From contig JAFUNI010000014.1 of the NCBI GenBank assembly GCA_017482385.1, forward strand, positions 17,701 through 81,700: a DNA stretch of 64,000 bases, given 5' to 3'. This document shows, piece after piece, positions 8,094 to 16,974 of this stretch (the first letter of the stretch is position 1; every line of letters begins with the position of its first letter). Made by a program: the position numbers and the translations under genes. Below the pieces are notes generated by a model. The model searched no databases. It was not told the DNA's origin and saw nothing but the letters and a program-made list of their open reading frames with translations. The stretch is from Oscillospiraceae bacterium (GTDB lineage Bacteria; Bacillota; Clostridia; Oscillospirales; Oscillospiraceae).

Positions 8094-9113
8094 TTAGCGG
8101 TTGCCGTACATCTTTTCGTAGTAGTTCTGATACTCGCCGGAGATGATGGTCTCCCACCACTGCTTGTTGTCCAAGTACCACTGGATGGTCTTCTGAATGC
8201 CGTCGGCAAATTTGGTCTCCGGCAGCCAGCCCAGCTCCGTGTGGATCTTGGTAGGGTCGATGGCGTAACGCATATCGTGGCCCTTCCGGTCGGCAACATA
8301 GGTAATGAGACTTTCGGGCTTACCCAAAGCCTTGCAGATGATCTTCACAATGTCGATGTTCTTCATTTCGTTGTGGCCGCCGATGTTGTATACCTCGCCC
8401 ACACGGCCATTGTGAATGATCAGATCGATGGCCTTGCAGTGGTCTTCCACATACAGCCAGTCCCGGACATTCAGTCCCTCGCCGTACACAGGCAGGGGCT
8501 TGTCGTTCAAGGCATTGGCGATCATCAAAGGAATCAGCTTCTCGGGGAAGTGATAAGGGCCGTAGTTGTTGGAGCAGCGGCTGATGGTCACAGGCAGACC
8601 GAAGGTGCGGTGATAAGCCAGCACCAGCAGGTCTGCGCCTGCCTTGGAAGAAGAATAGGGAGAGGAGGTGTGAATGGGGGTCTCCTCGGTAAAGAACAGG
8701 TCGGGGCGGTCCAGGGGCAGATCGCCGTAGACCTCGTCGGTGGAGACCTGGTGGTAGCGGGTGATGCCGTACTTCCGACAGGCATCCATCAGCACCTGCG
8801 TACCTAAGATATTGGTCTGCAGGAACACCTCGGGATTCTCAATGGAGCGGTCCACATGGCTCTCTGCGGCGAAGTTCACCACCACATCGGGCTTCTCTTC
8901 CTCGAACAGCTTGTAAACACCGGCCCGGTCGCAGATATCCAGCTTCACAAAACGGAAGTTGGGGTTGTCCATCACACTTGCCAGAGTGCTCAGGTTGCCT
9001 GCATAGGTCAGCTTGTCCAGGCAGATGATCCGATAGTCGGGATACTTGCCCAGCATATGGAAAATGAAATTACTGCCGATAAAGCCGGCGCCGCCGGTAA
9101 CAATAATCGTCAT
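8094..9113 (-). CDS. rmlB: dTDP-glucose 4,6-dehydratase
   Basis: This 339-residue SDR enzyme makes dTDP-4-keto-6-deoxyglucose, the second step to dTDP-rhamnose. It begins with the NAD motif VTGGAGFIGSNF, has the VNFAAESHVDRSI block, the STDEVYGDL block and the catalytic SPYSSSKAG (YxxxK). The AG-rich ribosome site lies before the ATG at 9113. It follows rmlA by 12 bases. Confidence 0.98.
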   Translation of the reverse strand: MTIIVTGGAGFIGSNFIFHMLGKYPDYRIICLDKLTYAGNLSTLASVMDNPNFRFVKLDICDRAGVYKLFEEEKPDVVVNFAAESHVDRSIENPEVFLQTNILGTQVLMDACRKYGITRYHQVSTDEVYGDLPLDRPDLFFTEETPIHTSSPYSSSKAGADLLVLAYHRTFGLPVTISRCSNNYGPYHFPEKLIPLMIANALNDKPLPVYGEGLNVRDWLYVEDHCKAIDLIIHNGRVGEVYNIGGHNEMKNIDIVKIICKALGKPESLITYVADRKGHDMRYAIDPTKIHTELGWLPETKFADGIQKTIQWYLDNKQWWETIISGEYQNYYEKMYGNR

Positions 9114-9125
9114 AGTTCTCTCTCC

Positions 9126-10022
9126 TTAGTGTTTATGAATGAAACGGTGCTTGTCGTCTGCCACACGGCGCAGGTGGTCGCCGTAGGGGGATTTGCCGTA
9201 GGCCTCTGCGGCCTGCAAAAGCTGGTCTCTGTTGATCCAGCCCTTTACATAGGCGATCTCCTCGGGGGCGGAGATCTGCACATTTTGCCGGCTTTGGTTC
9301 ATTTCCACGAACTCAGCAGCCTCCAAAAGGCTCTTGAATGTACCGGTGTCCAGCCAGGCAAAGCCCCGGCCCAGCAGCTCCACGCTCAGCGTGCCTTCCT
9401 GCAGGTACATCTCGTTCAATGTGGTGATCTCCAGCTCGCCCCGCTTGGAGGGCTTGACCTGCTTGGCCTTGGCAGCTACACCCTTGGGGTAGAAGTAAAG
9501 GCCGGTGACAGCATAGTTGGACTTGGGCTTTAAGGGCTTTTCCTCAATGGAAATGGCGCAGCCTGCATCGTCAAATTCCACCACGCCAAACCGCTCGGGA
9601 TCGTGGACATGGTAGCCGAAGACGGTAGCCCGGCCGTTTTCTGCATTTTCGCAGGCACGGGCCAAAATGGCGGAAAAGCCGTTGCCGTAGAAGATGTTGT
9701 CGCCTAAGACCATAGCGCAGGGCTCGTCGCCGGCAAATTCCTCACCGATGATAAAGGCCTGTGCCAAGCCGTCGGGAGAGGGCTGCACCGCATAGCTTAA
9801 ATTCACGCCGTAGCGGCTGCCGTCACCCAAAAGGGCCTGGAAACGGGGGGTGTCGGTGGGGGTGGAGATGATGAGAATGTCCTTGATGCCGGCCAGCATC
9901 AAAGTGGACATGGGGTAGTAGATCATGGGCTTGTCATACACCGGCAGCAGCTGCTTGGAGGTGACAAGGGTCAAAGGATACAGACGGGTGCCGGAGCCAC
10001 CGGCCAAAATGATACCTTTCAT
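9126..10022 (-). CDS. rmlA: Glucose-1-phosphate thymidylyltransferase
   Basis: This 298-residue nucleotidyltransferase makes dTDP-glucose, the first step of the rhamnose pathway. The signature is [20 protein letters not shown], followed by [17 protein letters not shown]. Its start overlaps the stop of the upstream polymerase gene by one base (ATGA arrangement). Having all four rml genes in one operon shows that the polysaccharide contains L-rhamnose. Confidence 0.98.
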   Translation of the reverse strand: MKGIILAGGSGTRLYPLTLVTSKQLLPVYDKPMIYYPMSTLMLAGIKDILIISTPTDTPRFQALLGDGSRYGVNLSYAVQPSPDGLAQAFIIGEEFAGDEPCAMVLGDNIFYGNGFSAILARACENAENGRATVFGYHVHDPERFGVVEFDDAGCAISIEEKPLKPKSNYAVTGLYFYPKGVAAKAKQVKPSKRGELEITTLNEMYLQEGTLSVELLGRGFAWLDTGTFKSLLEAAEFVEMNQSRQNVQISAPEEIAYVKGWINRDQLLQAAEAYGKSPYGDHLRRVADDKHRFIHKH

Positions 10023-11455
10023 CAGAAATCTCCTTTGTCTTTATGATTTTTGGTTACGGTTGCCAAAAGGAACAGGATCAGCACAAAGCCCCAGTGCATC
10101 CAGTGGGAGAAAATGCTCATCCAAGATTCAAAGAAGCAAAGCACCACCGGGGTCATGGTATTGCCCAAAGCCATCAGACCGAAGGGGCCGTCGGACTCCA
10201 GCGCAATGCCCTGGATCATGCCGAAGGCAATGGCCCACAGGAGCATCAGCAAAATCACGCCGATGGCGCCGAAATCGTAGTAAGCCTCGCCAACCAAGTT
10301 GGTGGTGTTCAGATGGGGGCGGACAAAATTGTGGCCCACTTCTTCCACGGTCTTATCAATGGCGCCAATGCGCAGGATCACATTGAAAGGCAGCAGCTGC
10401 CGCAGGCCGTAGGTGTAGGTATCCACCGTGCGGACAGCCTCGTTGAAATTATCGTGGCTGACGGTGAGATAGGAGTAGATAAAGGCGGCAGAGCCGGACA
10501 GCTGGAAGCCGGGATTTTCGTTGGGGGTCTCCTCCGGCGTTTCTGTGGGAGCGGAGGGATCGGTGCTGTCGGAATCTTCCTTGTCGGGAGCAATGACAGA
10601 GGGCTCAAAGAAAGCGTTCAGCTGATCCTCGGAATAGCCCCGGGCCTTGGTGCCCTCCATATAGAAAGCGCCGATGACGGCGATGCTCAGCACCAAAAGC
10701 AGAAACCGCCGCTTGTTCAGGTAGAATACCACTGTGGTCAGGGACAGCGCAGCAGTCAAGAACATACCTCTGGACACCACCAGCATGGGGTACAGGAAGG
10801 TGGAGTACACAATGCTGAACCACAGGAAGATCTTCTGCCAGACAGAGAGCTTTTGGGTCTTCAAGGTGTAGTAGCTGAGGCCCGAGATGCCGGTACCGGC
10901 GGTGCAGAAAATGTAGAACTTGCTGTAAAAGCCTACATAGGTATCGCCGGATCTTGCAAAGTAAGGGATATAACCCCGCAGGGCAATGTTGGCGGCAAAG
11001 CAAAGCATACAGAAAACGGTCACGCCGAAGCAGATCCAAAACAGCCGCTGGCCTTGCAGGCGGAAAGTGAAATTTTTGATGGTAATGCCGCGCTTGCACC
11101 GGGCATAGGATTTTTGACCCAGCCGGATGCCAAGGGTAGCGCCTGCATAGAATAGTGCGTAGCTTGCAGCTACCAGCAGCCAGGTGGCTGTTTCCCAGGG
11201 CCGCTGATAATCCGTCAGCCGCAGGCAGGCAAGGCCGATGGTGAACAGCCAAATGGCGGAAAAGAGCGCACGGATATCCCACCAGTTACGCTTTCCGGGA
11301 ATGAAGGCAGTGTAAAAATACATAGCTACCGCGCAAACCGTCAGCATCAGCGCACAGGCATAGTGGTTTATGGGATTTATCACTGCGCACAGGCCGAGGG
11401 CAAGAGTGCCCACCAGCAGGCTGGGGATATGTTTCAGCAGTTCCTTTCGCTCCAT
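10022..11455 (-). CDS. O-antigen/capsule repeat-unit polymerase (Wzy-like)
   Basis: This roughly 477-residue polytopic membrane protein has about ten to twelve hydrophobic segments. A large hydrophilic loop around residues 285-320 is rich in Asp, Glu, Pro and Thr. The architecture and position between glycosyltransferases and rml genes fit a Wzy repeat-unit polymerase, a family with little sequence conservation. The ATG at 11455 has GAGGA 5 bases upstream; a GTG at 11467 overlaps that ribosome site and is less likely. Function is inferred from topology and context. Confidence 0.75.
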   Translation of the reverse strand: MERKELLKHIPSLLVGTLALGLCAVINPINHYACALMLTVCAVAMYFYTAFIPGKRNWWDIRALFSAIWLFTIGLACLRLTDYQRPWETATWLLVAASYALFYAGATLGIRLGQKSYARCKRGITIKNFTFRLQGQRLFWICFGVTVFCMLCFAANIALRGYIPYFARSGDTYVGFYSKFYIFCTAGTGISGLSYYTLKTQKLSVWQKIFLWFSIVYSTFLYPMLVVSRGMFLTAALSLTTVVFYLNKRRFLLLVLSIAVIGAFYMEGTKARGYSEDQLNAFFEPSVIAPDKEDSDSTDPSAPTETPEETPNENPGFQLSGSAAFIYSYLTVSHDNFNEAVRTVDTYTYGLRQLLPFNVILRIGAIDKTVEEVGHNFVRPHLNTTNLVGEAYYDFGAIGVILLMLLWAIAFGMIQGIALESDGPFGLMALGNTMTPVVLCFFESWMSIFSHWMHWGFVLILFLLATVTKNHKDKGDF

Positions 11456-11472
11456 ATTGGTCCTCACAATCT

Positions 11473-12261
11473 TTATCGCATAGCCTTCAAAAAGGCAAGG
11501 GTCTTGTACCGGGCAGTCAGCCGCAAAGCCCGCTTGCCAACCAAACGGTAGTAGGCGGCTTTGTTATCCCGCAAAATATAAGCGTAATCCTTTGCATAGA
11601 TCTTGAACCGCACCAAAGCCGCGGCCTTGGGGGGCGTTTCCACACCGGAGAAGGCGTGGTTGCAGCGGTAATCTATCATGGTGATCTTTTCGCCCCGGGC
11701 TTTCATCGCCTGGGTGAAATTGTGATCTATGCCGTCTAAGAAAATATTTTCATCATAGCGGAAATCGTCAAAGATCCCCAAATCAATAGCCATACAGGAA
11801 TTGATGGCGCTAAGATTCTCACCGGAATAAGCCCTGGCTTCTTCCTCACTGGCAAATGTCCGAACTTTGTGGCCGGAATCCAGAATACAGGGAGAAATCA
11901 AAGAGCCGCCGGCAAAAACGGTGGGCACGAAGATCCGGCCACCCTGGGCCCGGGCTTTTTCCAAAGCATCGAAGTAAGCGGGCTCTAAATCGGTATCGTC
12001 ATCAAACAGGCATAGAATATCTGCCACAGGCTTGTCTTTTAAGTAGTCGATACAGGCATTATATGCCTTGGACAGGCCCAAATTGCCCTGTCCGCCCAAA
12101 TAGACCCAACCGGCTTTCTCGCAGTATTCCCGGTTTCCGAAATCCCGGGTGCTGTTGTCATAAATGAGAACGGTAATGCCGGAGAGTTTCTCCAGTGCCC
12201 GGCAGGTGGGGCTGTCTTGGCAGGCGGTGTTATAAATAACCACAGCGGCCGCAAAGGACAT
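11473..12261 (-). CDS. Glycosyltransferase, family 2 (rhamnosyltransferase-like)
   Basis: This 262-residue GT-A glycosyltransferase begins MSFAAAVVIYN, has IYDNSTRDFGN, then LGGQGNLGLSKAYNACID, and the metal-binding CLFDDDTDL (DXD). This pattern is usual for rhamnosyltransferases that add rhamnose to a lipid-linked oligosaccharide. The ATG at 12261 is preceded by AAGGAG. The gene starts one base after the stop of the next glycosyltransferase. Confidence 0.88.
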   Translation of the reverse strand: MSFAAAVVIYNTACQDSPTCRALEKLSGITVLIYDNSTRDFGNREYCEKAGWVYLGGQGNLGLSKAYNACIDYLKDKPVADILCLFDDDTDLEPAYFDALEKARAQGGRIFVPTVFAGGSLISPCILDSGHKVRTFASEEEARAYSGENLSAINSCMAIDLGIFDDFRYDENIFLDGIDHNFTQAMKARGEKITMIDYRCNHAFSGVETPPKAAALVRFKIYAKDYAYILRDNKAAYYRLVGKRALRLTARYKTLAFLKAMR

Positions 12262-12262
12262 A

Positions 12263-12982
12263 TTATTTTCTCCTTTCACGGCGGATCCGCCGGCGAAGAT
12301 TCTGTAAAAGCGTCCATCTTGCCCCCAAGATCACTTTCAAAGAACGGGTGCTCACGGGGGTCACATTGTTATCGTGGAGCCGATGGTAGAGCAAGATCCG
12401 GTCCTCGTAGGCAATCTTGCCCATAAATTCGCCCACAGTGCCGATCCAGTGATCGTAGGCATCCAGGTTCATGGGCATAGGCATAATCTTTTCTGCCATA
12501 GCCCGGGTGAAGGCGGTGCAGCAGCCGCTGTAACGGGGCTTGAGGATGTTCTTCAGCTTGCCATCGCCGATGCGGTAAAGGGTAAAGAACGGCTCAGAAA
12601 TGACTTCGCCCTGGGTGTTAATATGGACACCGTTGTGGATCACCATATCCGCGCCGGTTTTCTCAAAGGTTTCCAAAACGGCACTGCGCTTGTTCTCTGC
12701 CCAGCGGTCGTCCTGGTCGCAGATGAAGATGTAATCGCCGGTGCAGCCGGCAATGGCATTATTGAAATTCCCGTTGATGCCGGGGTGAGTGTTTTCCAGC
12801 ACCCGGACCTGGGGATATTTTTCTTTGTAAGACTGGATCAGCTGCCAAGTACCGTCCCGCGACTTATCGTAAGAGATCACGATCTCGTCCTGGGGCTCCA
12901 GCTGGGACAAAATAGAGTCCAGCTGCTCGGGAAGATAGGTTTCGCCGTTGTATACGGCCATGGCTACGGAAATACTTGCCAT
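12263..12982 (-). CDS. Glycosyltransferase, family 2
   Basis: This 239-residue cytoplasmic GT2 enzyme starts ISVAMAVYNGETYLPEQLDSI, has EIVISYDKSRDGTW, and the DXD-containing IFICDQDDRWAENK. FTRAMAEKIMPMP and the final Arg-rich helix are typical of enzymes acting on lipid-linked sugar chains. The ATG at 12982 follows the acetyltransferase stop by one base. The acceptor and donor cannot be assigned from sequence. Confidence 0.9.
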   Translation of the reverse strand: MASISVAMAVYNGETYLPEQLDSILSQLEPQDEIVISYDKSRDGTWQLIQSYKEKYPQVRVLENTHPGINGNFNNAIAGCTGDYIFICDQDDRWAENKRSAVLETFEKTGADMVIHNGVHINTQGEVISEPFFTLYRIGDGKLKNILKPRYSGCCTAFTRAMAEKIMPMPMNLDAYDHWIGTVGEFMGKIAYEDRILLYHRLHDNNVTPVSTRSLKVILGARWTLLQNLRRRIRRERRK

Positions 12983-12983
12983 A

Positions 12984-13550
12984 TCAGCAACGCTCCCATA
13001 CTTTGGTTTCAAAATTATATTTCTTCACAGGCTTTGCCGGAGAGCCCACCGCCATGGTGTAAGGGGGGATCTCACCCTTGACCACCGCGTGAGCGCCGAT
13101 GACACAGCCGTCACCGATCTTAGAGCCGGGCAGGACTGCCACATTCTCCCCCAGCCAAACCTTGCTGCCGATACAAACCGGTTGGGTGGTCAGCGGACGG
13201 CTGTCCGGGGCGGTGGTGGGGTCATCCTGCAAAGTGCCGTGGTTGGTATCGCTGATGAAAATATGGCTGGCAAACAGGCAATCGTCGCCCACAGTAACGG
13301 ATTCCGATGCGGTGATATGCACATAGTCACCCAATTTGCAGTTCTTGCCGATTTGCAGGGTTTTTCCCTTGCCGAACATTTCAAAGCGGCAGCGATAGCC
13401 GGTGGTAAAGCCCGGGCCGAAGGTCATACCCTGCTTGCCCCGGATATAGACCGGTCTTCTCACCAGCCGGGCAGGCCGGTAGAAAAGCTTGGTGCAGAAA
13501 AGCGCCCAGCAATTTTTGATAAATTCCGAAGGACTGTACCGATTGGCCAC
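12984..13550 (-). CDS. Left-handed beta-helix acetyltransferase
   Basis: This 188-residue hexapeptide-repeat transferase belongs to the WcaF/maltose-acetyltransferase group. Repeats are visible from TLQIGKNCKLGDYVHITAS through VGDDCLFASHIFISDTNHG, with the catalytic-type His, and VWLGENVAVLPGSKIGDGCVIGAHAVV. It uses a GTG start with GAGGAA 7 bases upstream. Within this operon it most likely O-acetylates a sugar of the repeat unit. Confidence 0.9.
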   Translation of the reverse strand: MANRYSPSEFIKNCWALFCTKLFYRPARLVRRPVYIRGKQGMTFGPGFTTGYRCRFEMFGKGKTLQIGKNCKLGDYVHITASESVTVGDDCLFASHIFISDTNHGTLQDDPTTAPDSRPLTTQPVCIGSKVWLGENVAVLPGSKIGDGCVIGAHAVVKGEIPPYTMAVGSPAKPVKKYNFETKVWERC

Positions 13551-13553
13551 AGC

Positions 13554-14393
13554 TTATTCCTCACATTCTGCCAAAATTTTCTGAATCAGAGTGGCATCTC
13601 CCCATACGCCGGGAGAGTCATAGGGTCTGTCCGGGAATGCGCCGTACTGGAGCTTGATCTTAAGACCGTTATCCCGGATGAATTTCTCAGCCATTTCAGC
13701 TAAGCTGATGGGAACACCGGAGCAGCAGTTGATGATGCCGGTGTATTTATCCTGCACAGATGCAGCCACGATCTGCCGGGCCAGCTCTGTAACGCTAATG
13801 TAGTCATAGAGGTTTTTGCCGGAGGTGAAGGGGAAGAACTCCTTGCCTTCTTTGTCGGCGGCCAGGATCTTACCCAGTACGGAGCTGCTCTTGGCGTCAT
13901 TGCCGTAAATATAGTAGCCCCGGAGCCAGTGGAAGCTTACATCTTTCCCCTTGGTAAAGACCTCCAAGGCCTGCCGGAGGGAATTCTTGGCAATGCCGTA
14001 AAGGGACAGAGGATTGGTGGGAGAATCTGCGGTGATCGCACCTTCCCAGTAGCCCACCTCATGCATACTGCCCATAACGGACAACTGCTTGCAGCCGGCT
14101 TCCACCATCTTCTTCAAAAAAGCAAAATGGTGGGGCAGATCCTGCAGGTGGGTATCGGCATTGTGCTGAAAGCCGTTGCGCCAAGCCAAATGGATGAGGC
14201 AATCGGGCTGACCGGCCAGATCGTAGATGTCCACATCCGGGTCAAAGATATCAGCTGCCAGCTTATCCACATTGCCGGGGAGATTGGTGAAAGCCACATC
14301 GCAGGCCACGACCTGGCAGCCACGCTTTTGCAATTCTGCCACTACGCAGGTGCCGATATAGCCGTTAGCGCCGGTGACTAAAACTTTGCTCAT
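13554..14393 (-). CDS. NAD-dependent sugar epimerase/dehydratase
   Basis: This 279-residue extended SDR protein has the Rossmann motif VTGANGYIGTCVV and the YGIAKNSLRQALEVF catalytic Tyr-Lys block. LRGYYIYGNDAKSSS follows. It resembles NAD-dependent epimerases of surface-sugar clusters, but the exact nucleotide sugar is not readable. The ATG at 14393 is 3 bases after the upstream stop, with GGAG inside that gene. Confidence 0.88.
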   Translation of the reverse strand: MSKVLVTGANGYIGTCVVAELQKRGCQVVACDVAFTNLPGNVDKLAADIFDPDVDIYDLAGQPDCLIHLAWRNGFQHNADTHLQDLPHHFAFLKKMVEAGCKQLSVMGSMHEVGYWEGAITADSPTNPLSLYGIAKNSLRQALEVFTKGKDVSFHWLRGYYIYGNDAKSSSVLGKILAADKEGKEFFPFTSGKNLYDYISVTELARQIVAASVQDKYTGIINCCSGVPISLAEMAEKFIRDNGLKIKLQYGAFPDRPYDSPGVWGDATLIQKILAECEE

Positions 14394-14396
14394 GGT

Positions 14397-15389
14397 TTAC
14401 TCCTTCACTTCGAACAGCTCCCGGACAAAAGACTCCAGGGAGTATCGGTTAATAATCTCTTGGGGGATCGGCTCATAGGCACTGTCCCAAAATTCTGCAG
14501 GAATTTGGGGATTATCCCGGTCAAGAATGAGAATGTTTTTGGGGTTGTAGAAATCGTACTTTTGGATGCCGGTGTTGGTGGTAATGAGCTTTTTGCCCAT
14601 ACCGATCATCTCAATGGTGCGGATGGTCAGTCCCCGCTGCTGTATATGCTCCACATCCAGAATGCACCGGCTGGTATCGTAAATGCGGCGTACCTCGTCG
14701 GCGCTGATGGAGGTGAAATGGATATCCCCCTTGCGGACGTGGCGGTATGCCTTGTTAAACAGCTTGTTGTAGAAATACACCAGCTTGCTGGGCAGGAACA
14801 GGTACTGGAAGCACTTTCGGTTTTCTTTTTTGCAGATTTCCTCCATAGCCTTTACCATCTTGGGGCGGATGGAGTGAGCCGTGCCGATGAAGGAAACATC
14901 GTAATCGTAGTGGTCGGGCTCTGCGGAGGGCTTTGCGTATTCTTTCCGGAAGAACAGCGGCCGCAGGATCAGACCGTACTTTTCCGCATCCTCATGGTCG
15001 AAGGTCAGCACCCGGTCATAAAGGCACAGCCGCTGTGTGCCGCTGGGGATATTGTCCAGGCCGTCCCACATATAGAGAATGCATTGGGCTCTGGGAAAAT
15101 GCTCCCGGAGCATTTTCATAATATTAGCATCCACGCATTCGCTTTTGATGACAAAAATGTAATCATAGTCTTTGCCCTTGTTTTCTTCCGCTGCGTTCCG
15201 GTAATAGGCTACCACCTTAGGGTAGTAGGCCTTCACCTGGTAGCGGACCAGGGCCTTGCAAATGCCGCTGTTGTTGGGGCGGTCATTGTAAAAATCCACC
15301 TGTGCGCCCATGGCTTTTAGCTGCGCAACGATACATTCGGCATATCCAAAATAAGACGGGCCAAACATCAAGACTTTTTTGTTCTGCAT
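14397..15389 (-). CDS. Glycosyltransferase family 1-like, CgeB-type
   Basis: This protein of about 330 residues begins NKKVLMFGPSYFGYAECI and has a central MWDGLDNIP segment. A C-terminal part (DVEHIQQRGLTIRTIEMIGMGKKLIT) resembles the nucleotide-binding half of GT-B enzymes of the CgeB type. I start it at 15389 because GGAGG is 6 bases upstream; the ATG at 15395 abuts that site. It is the second gene of the polysaccharide operon, so it probably adds an early sugar. The donor is unknown. Confidence 0.75.
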   Translation of the reverse strand: MQNKKVLMFGPSYFGYAECIVAQLKAMGAQVDFYNDRPNNSGICKALVRYQVKAYYPKVVAYYRNAAEENKGKDYDYIFVIKSECVDANIMKMLREHFPRAQCILYMWDGLDNIPSGTQRLCLYDRVLTFDHEDAEKYGLILRPLFFRKEYAKPSAEPDHYDYDVSFIGTAHSIRPKMVKAMEEICKKENRKCFQYLFLPSKLVYFYNKLFNKAYRHVRKGDIHFTSISADEVRRIYDTSRCILDVEHIQQRGLTIRTIEMIGMGKKLITTNTGIQKYDFYNPKNILILDRDNPQIPAEFWDSAYEPIPQEIINRYSLESFVRELFEVKE

Positions 15390-15410
15390 TTGCATCCTCC
15401 GGGGAAGCGT

Positions 15411-16805
15411 TTATTTGCTTGCAACAGCATCCTCTTCCTTAGTGGCGTTTTCTTCTTGGGCATTGAAGCCCTCGGTGCTTTCTTTCTTGAACAGGATCCG
15501 CAGGGTCAGGAAAATCAGCTTCAGATCCTGGATAATGGAGTAGTTTTCAATATACATCAGATCCAGGCGGAGCTTATCGTAGGCGGAAGTGTTGTACTTG
15601 CCGTAGATCTGGGCATAGCCGGTGAGGCCGCCCTTGACCTTGGTGCGGTAAATAAACTCGGGAATCTCCTCGGAGTACTTTTCCATATGCTCCACCCGCT
15701 CGGGCCGGGGGCCAACGATGCTCATATCGCCCTTGATGATATTCAGCAGCTGGGGCAGCTCGTCAATACGGCAGGGCCGGATAATATTGCCCACCTTGGT
15801 GATGCGGGGATCTTTGTCGGTGGCGGGGATGGCATAGCCTTCCTTCTCTGCATCCACGATCATACTGCGAAACTTGAGAATATTGAACACATCGCCGTGG
15901 AGGGTAGCCCGGGCCTGTTTGAAGAACACAGGGCCGCCGTCTTCCAGTTTAATGGCAATAGCAGTTACCAGCATAATGGGCGAAGCAATGATGACTGCGG
16001 GTATGCAGATGGCCAAGTCCAAAACCCGTTTAAAAAACCGCTGCATGGGGGTCAGACCGGTGCCCTTTACCAAAAGCAGAGGGGTGTCAAACAGGGTGAT
16101 ATCCGTAGAACCCCGGACAATGATATCGGAAAGCTTGGGGGTCACATAGGTGCGGATCTCATGCTCATAGCAGAATTTCAAAATCCGGTTGCGGACCTCA
16201 GAGGGAACATCGTTGATGATGACGGACTCATATCCGGCAAGCTGCATGCAGATGCTGGCAAAATTGTCATCAGCATCGATGATTTTTTCGATATGGTACT
16301 TGTCGGGCCGGGTTTCCATCTTGAATTTCAGAGAAATGGCGTTCCGGCGGCCGATGACCATAGCCATCTTCTTGGGGGCATAGATCTTGTGGTAGATCCA
16401 GGTGTAGAAGTACACGCAGGCAAAGATCAGCACCACATCGGCAATCATCAGATTCACCATGGGCATGGCGGGCAACAGAGCATCGCCGATCAGGCACAGC
16501 TGCCAGTAAGTGACGAAGTTGACGATGAGCATGCACAACGACTGGGACAAAAGCATATCGGACATCCGCAAATAACCGAACAGCAGGCCGTCAAAGGCCG
16601 AGAGCATCACCATGGTCAGCACCGCATAGATTGCGATAATGATCCAGTGACCATAGCCATTGAAGGCAGACAGGATGTGCAGATTGTTATAATCGTCTGA
16701 CCAGAAGGAAAAGTAAAGGAATGTCAGAGCTACAACTTCCGTCAAGCCCTCCAGGCCGCGAATCAAGCCTTTTATGCCGGAAACGGAATGTTTTTTACAA
16801 TTCAT
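15411..16805 (-). CDS. Initiating undecaprenyl-phosphate sugar-1-phosphate transferase
   Basis: This 464-residue polyprenol sugar-phosphate transferase has about four N-terminal membrane helices, a CoA-binding-like middle domain, and the catalytic domain from residue about 270. Catalytic motifs are KRVLDLAICIPAVIIASPI, KFRSM, IDELPQLLNIIKGDMS, GPRPE and KGGLTGYAQI. It transfers a sugar-1-phosphate to undecaprenyl phosphate at the inner membrane face and thus starts the repeat unit. It is the first gene of the operon, 80 bases behind a good promoter. Confidence 0.96.
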   Translation of the reverse strand: MNCKKHSVSGIKGLIRGLEGLTEVVALTFLYFSFWSDDYNNLHILSAFNGYGHWIIIAIYAVLTMVMLSAFDGLLFGYLRMSDMLLSQSLCMLIVNFVTYWQLCLIGDALLPAMPMVNLMIADVVLIFACVYFYTWIYHKIYAPKKMAMVIGRRNAISLKFKMETRPDKYHIEKIIDADDNFASICMQLAGYESVIINDVPSEVRNRILKFCYEHEIRTYVTPKLSDIIVRGSTDITLFDTPLLLVKGTGLTPMQRFFKRVLDLAICIPAVIIASPIMLVTAIAIKLEDGGPVFFKQARATLHGDVFNILKFRSMIVDAEKEGYAIPATDKDPRITKVGNIIRPCRIDELPQLLNIIKGDMSIVGPRPERVEHMEKYSEEIPEFIYRTKVKGGLTGYAQIYGKYNTSAYDKLRLDLMYIENYSIIQDLKLIFLTLRILFKKESTEGFNAQEENATKEEDAVASK

Positions 16806-16887
16806 AGCAGTTACCTACTCTCTTATTTTTCTATATAAATCAAAGTATCGTCAGGTACGCATATTATCAGCAATTATAGTCCTTGCC

Positions 16888-16916
16888 ATTATAGCATATT
16901 GTTTTAATGAATGCAA
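16888..16916 (-). promoter_or_regulatory. Sigma-A promoter of the polysaccharide operon
   Basis: On the minus strand TTGCAT (16911-16916) is 17 bases from TATAAT (16888-16893), with TGC before the -10. The leader is about 75 bases. All genes from 16805 to 4856 follow on the same strand, mostly overlapping or separated by fewer than 25 bases. Confidence 0.8.
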
Positions 16917-16944
16917 CCTTTTGCCGAAAATTGGCAAAGCAAGA

Positions 16945-16969
16945 CCCCCAACGGGAAACCCGTTGGGGG
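16945..16969 (-). terminator. Terminator after the peptide-binding lipoprotein gene
   Basis: An 11-bp GC-rich perfect stem (CCCCCAACGGG / CCCGTTGGGGG, AAA loop) starts 5 bases after the stop codon. The trailing minus-strand sequence TCTTGCTTTG is only modestly U-rich. Confidence 0.75.
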
Positions 16970-16974
16970 CAGTG

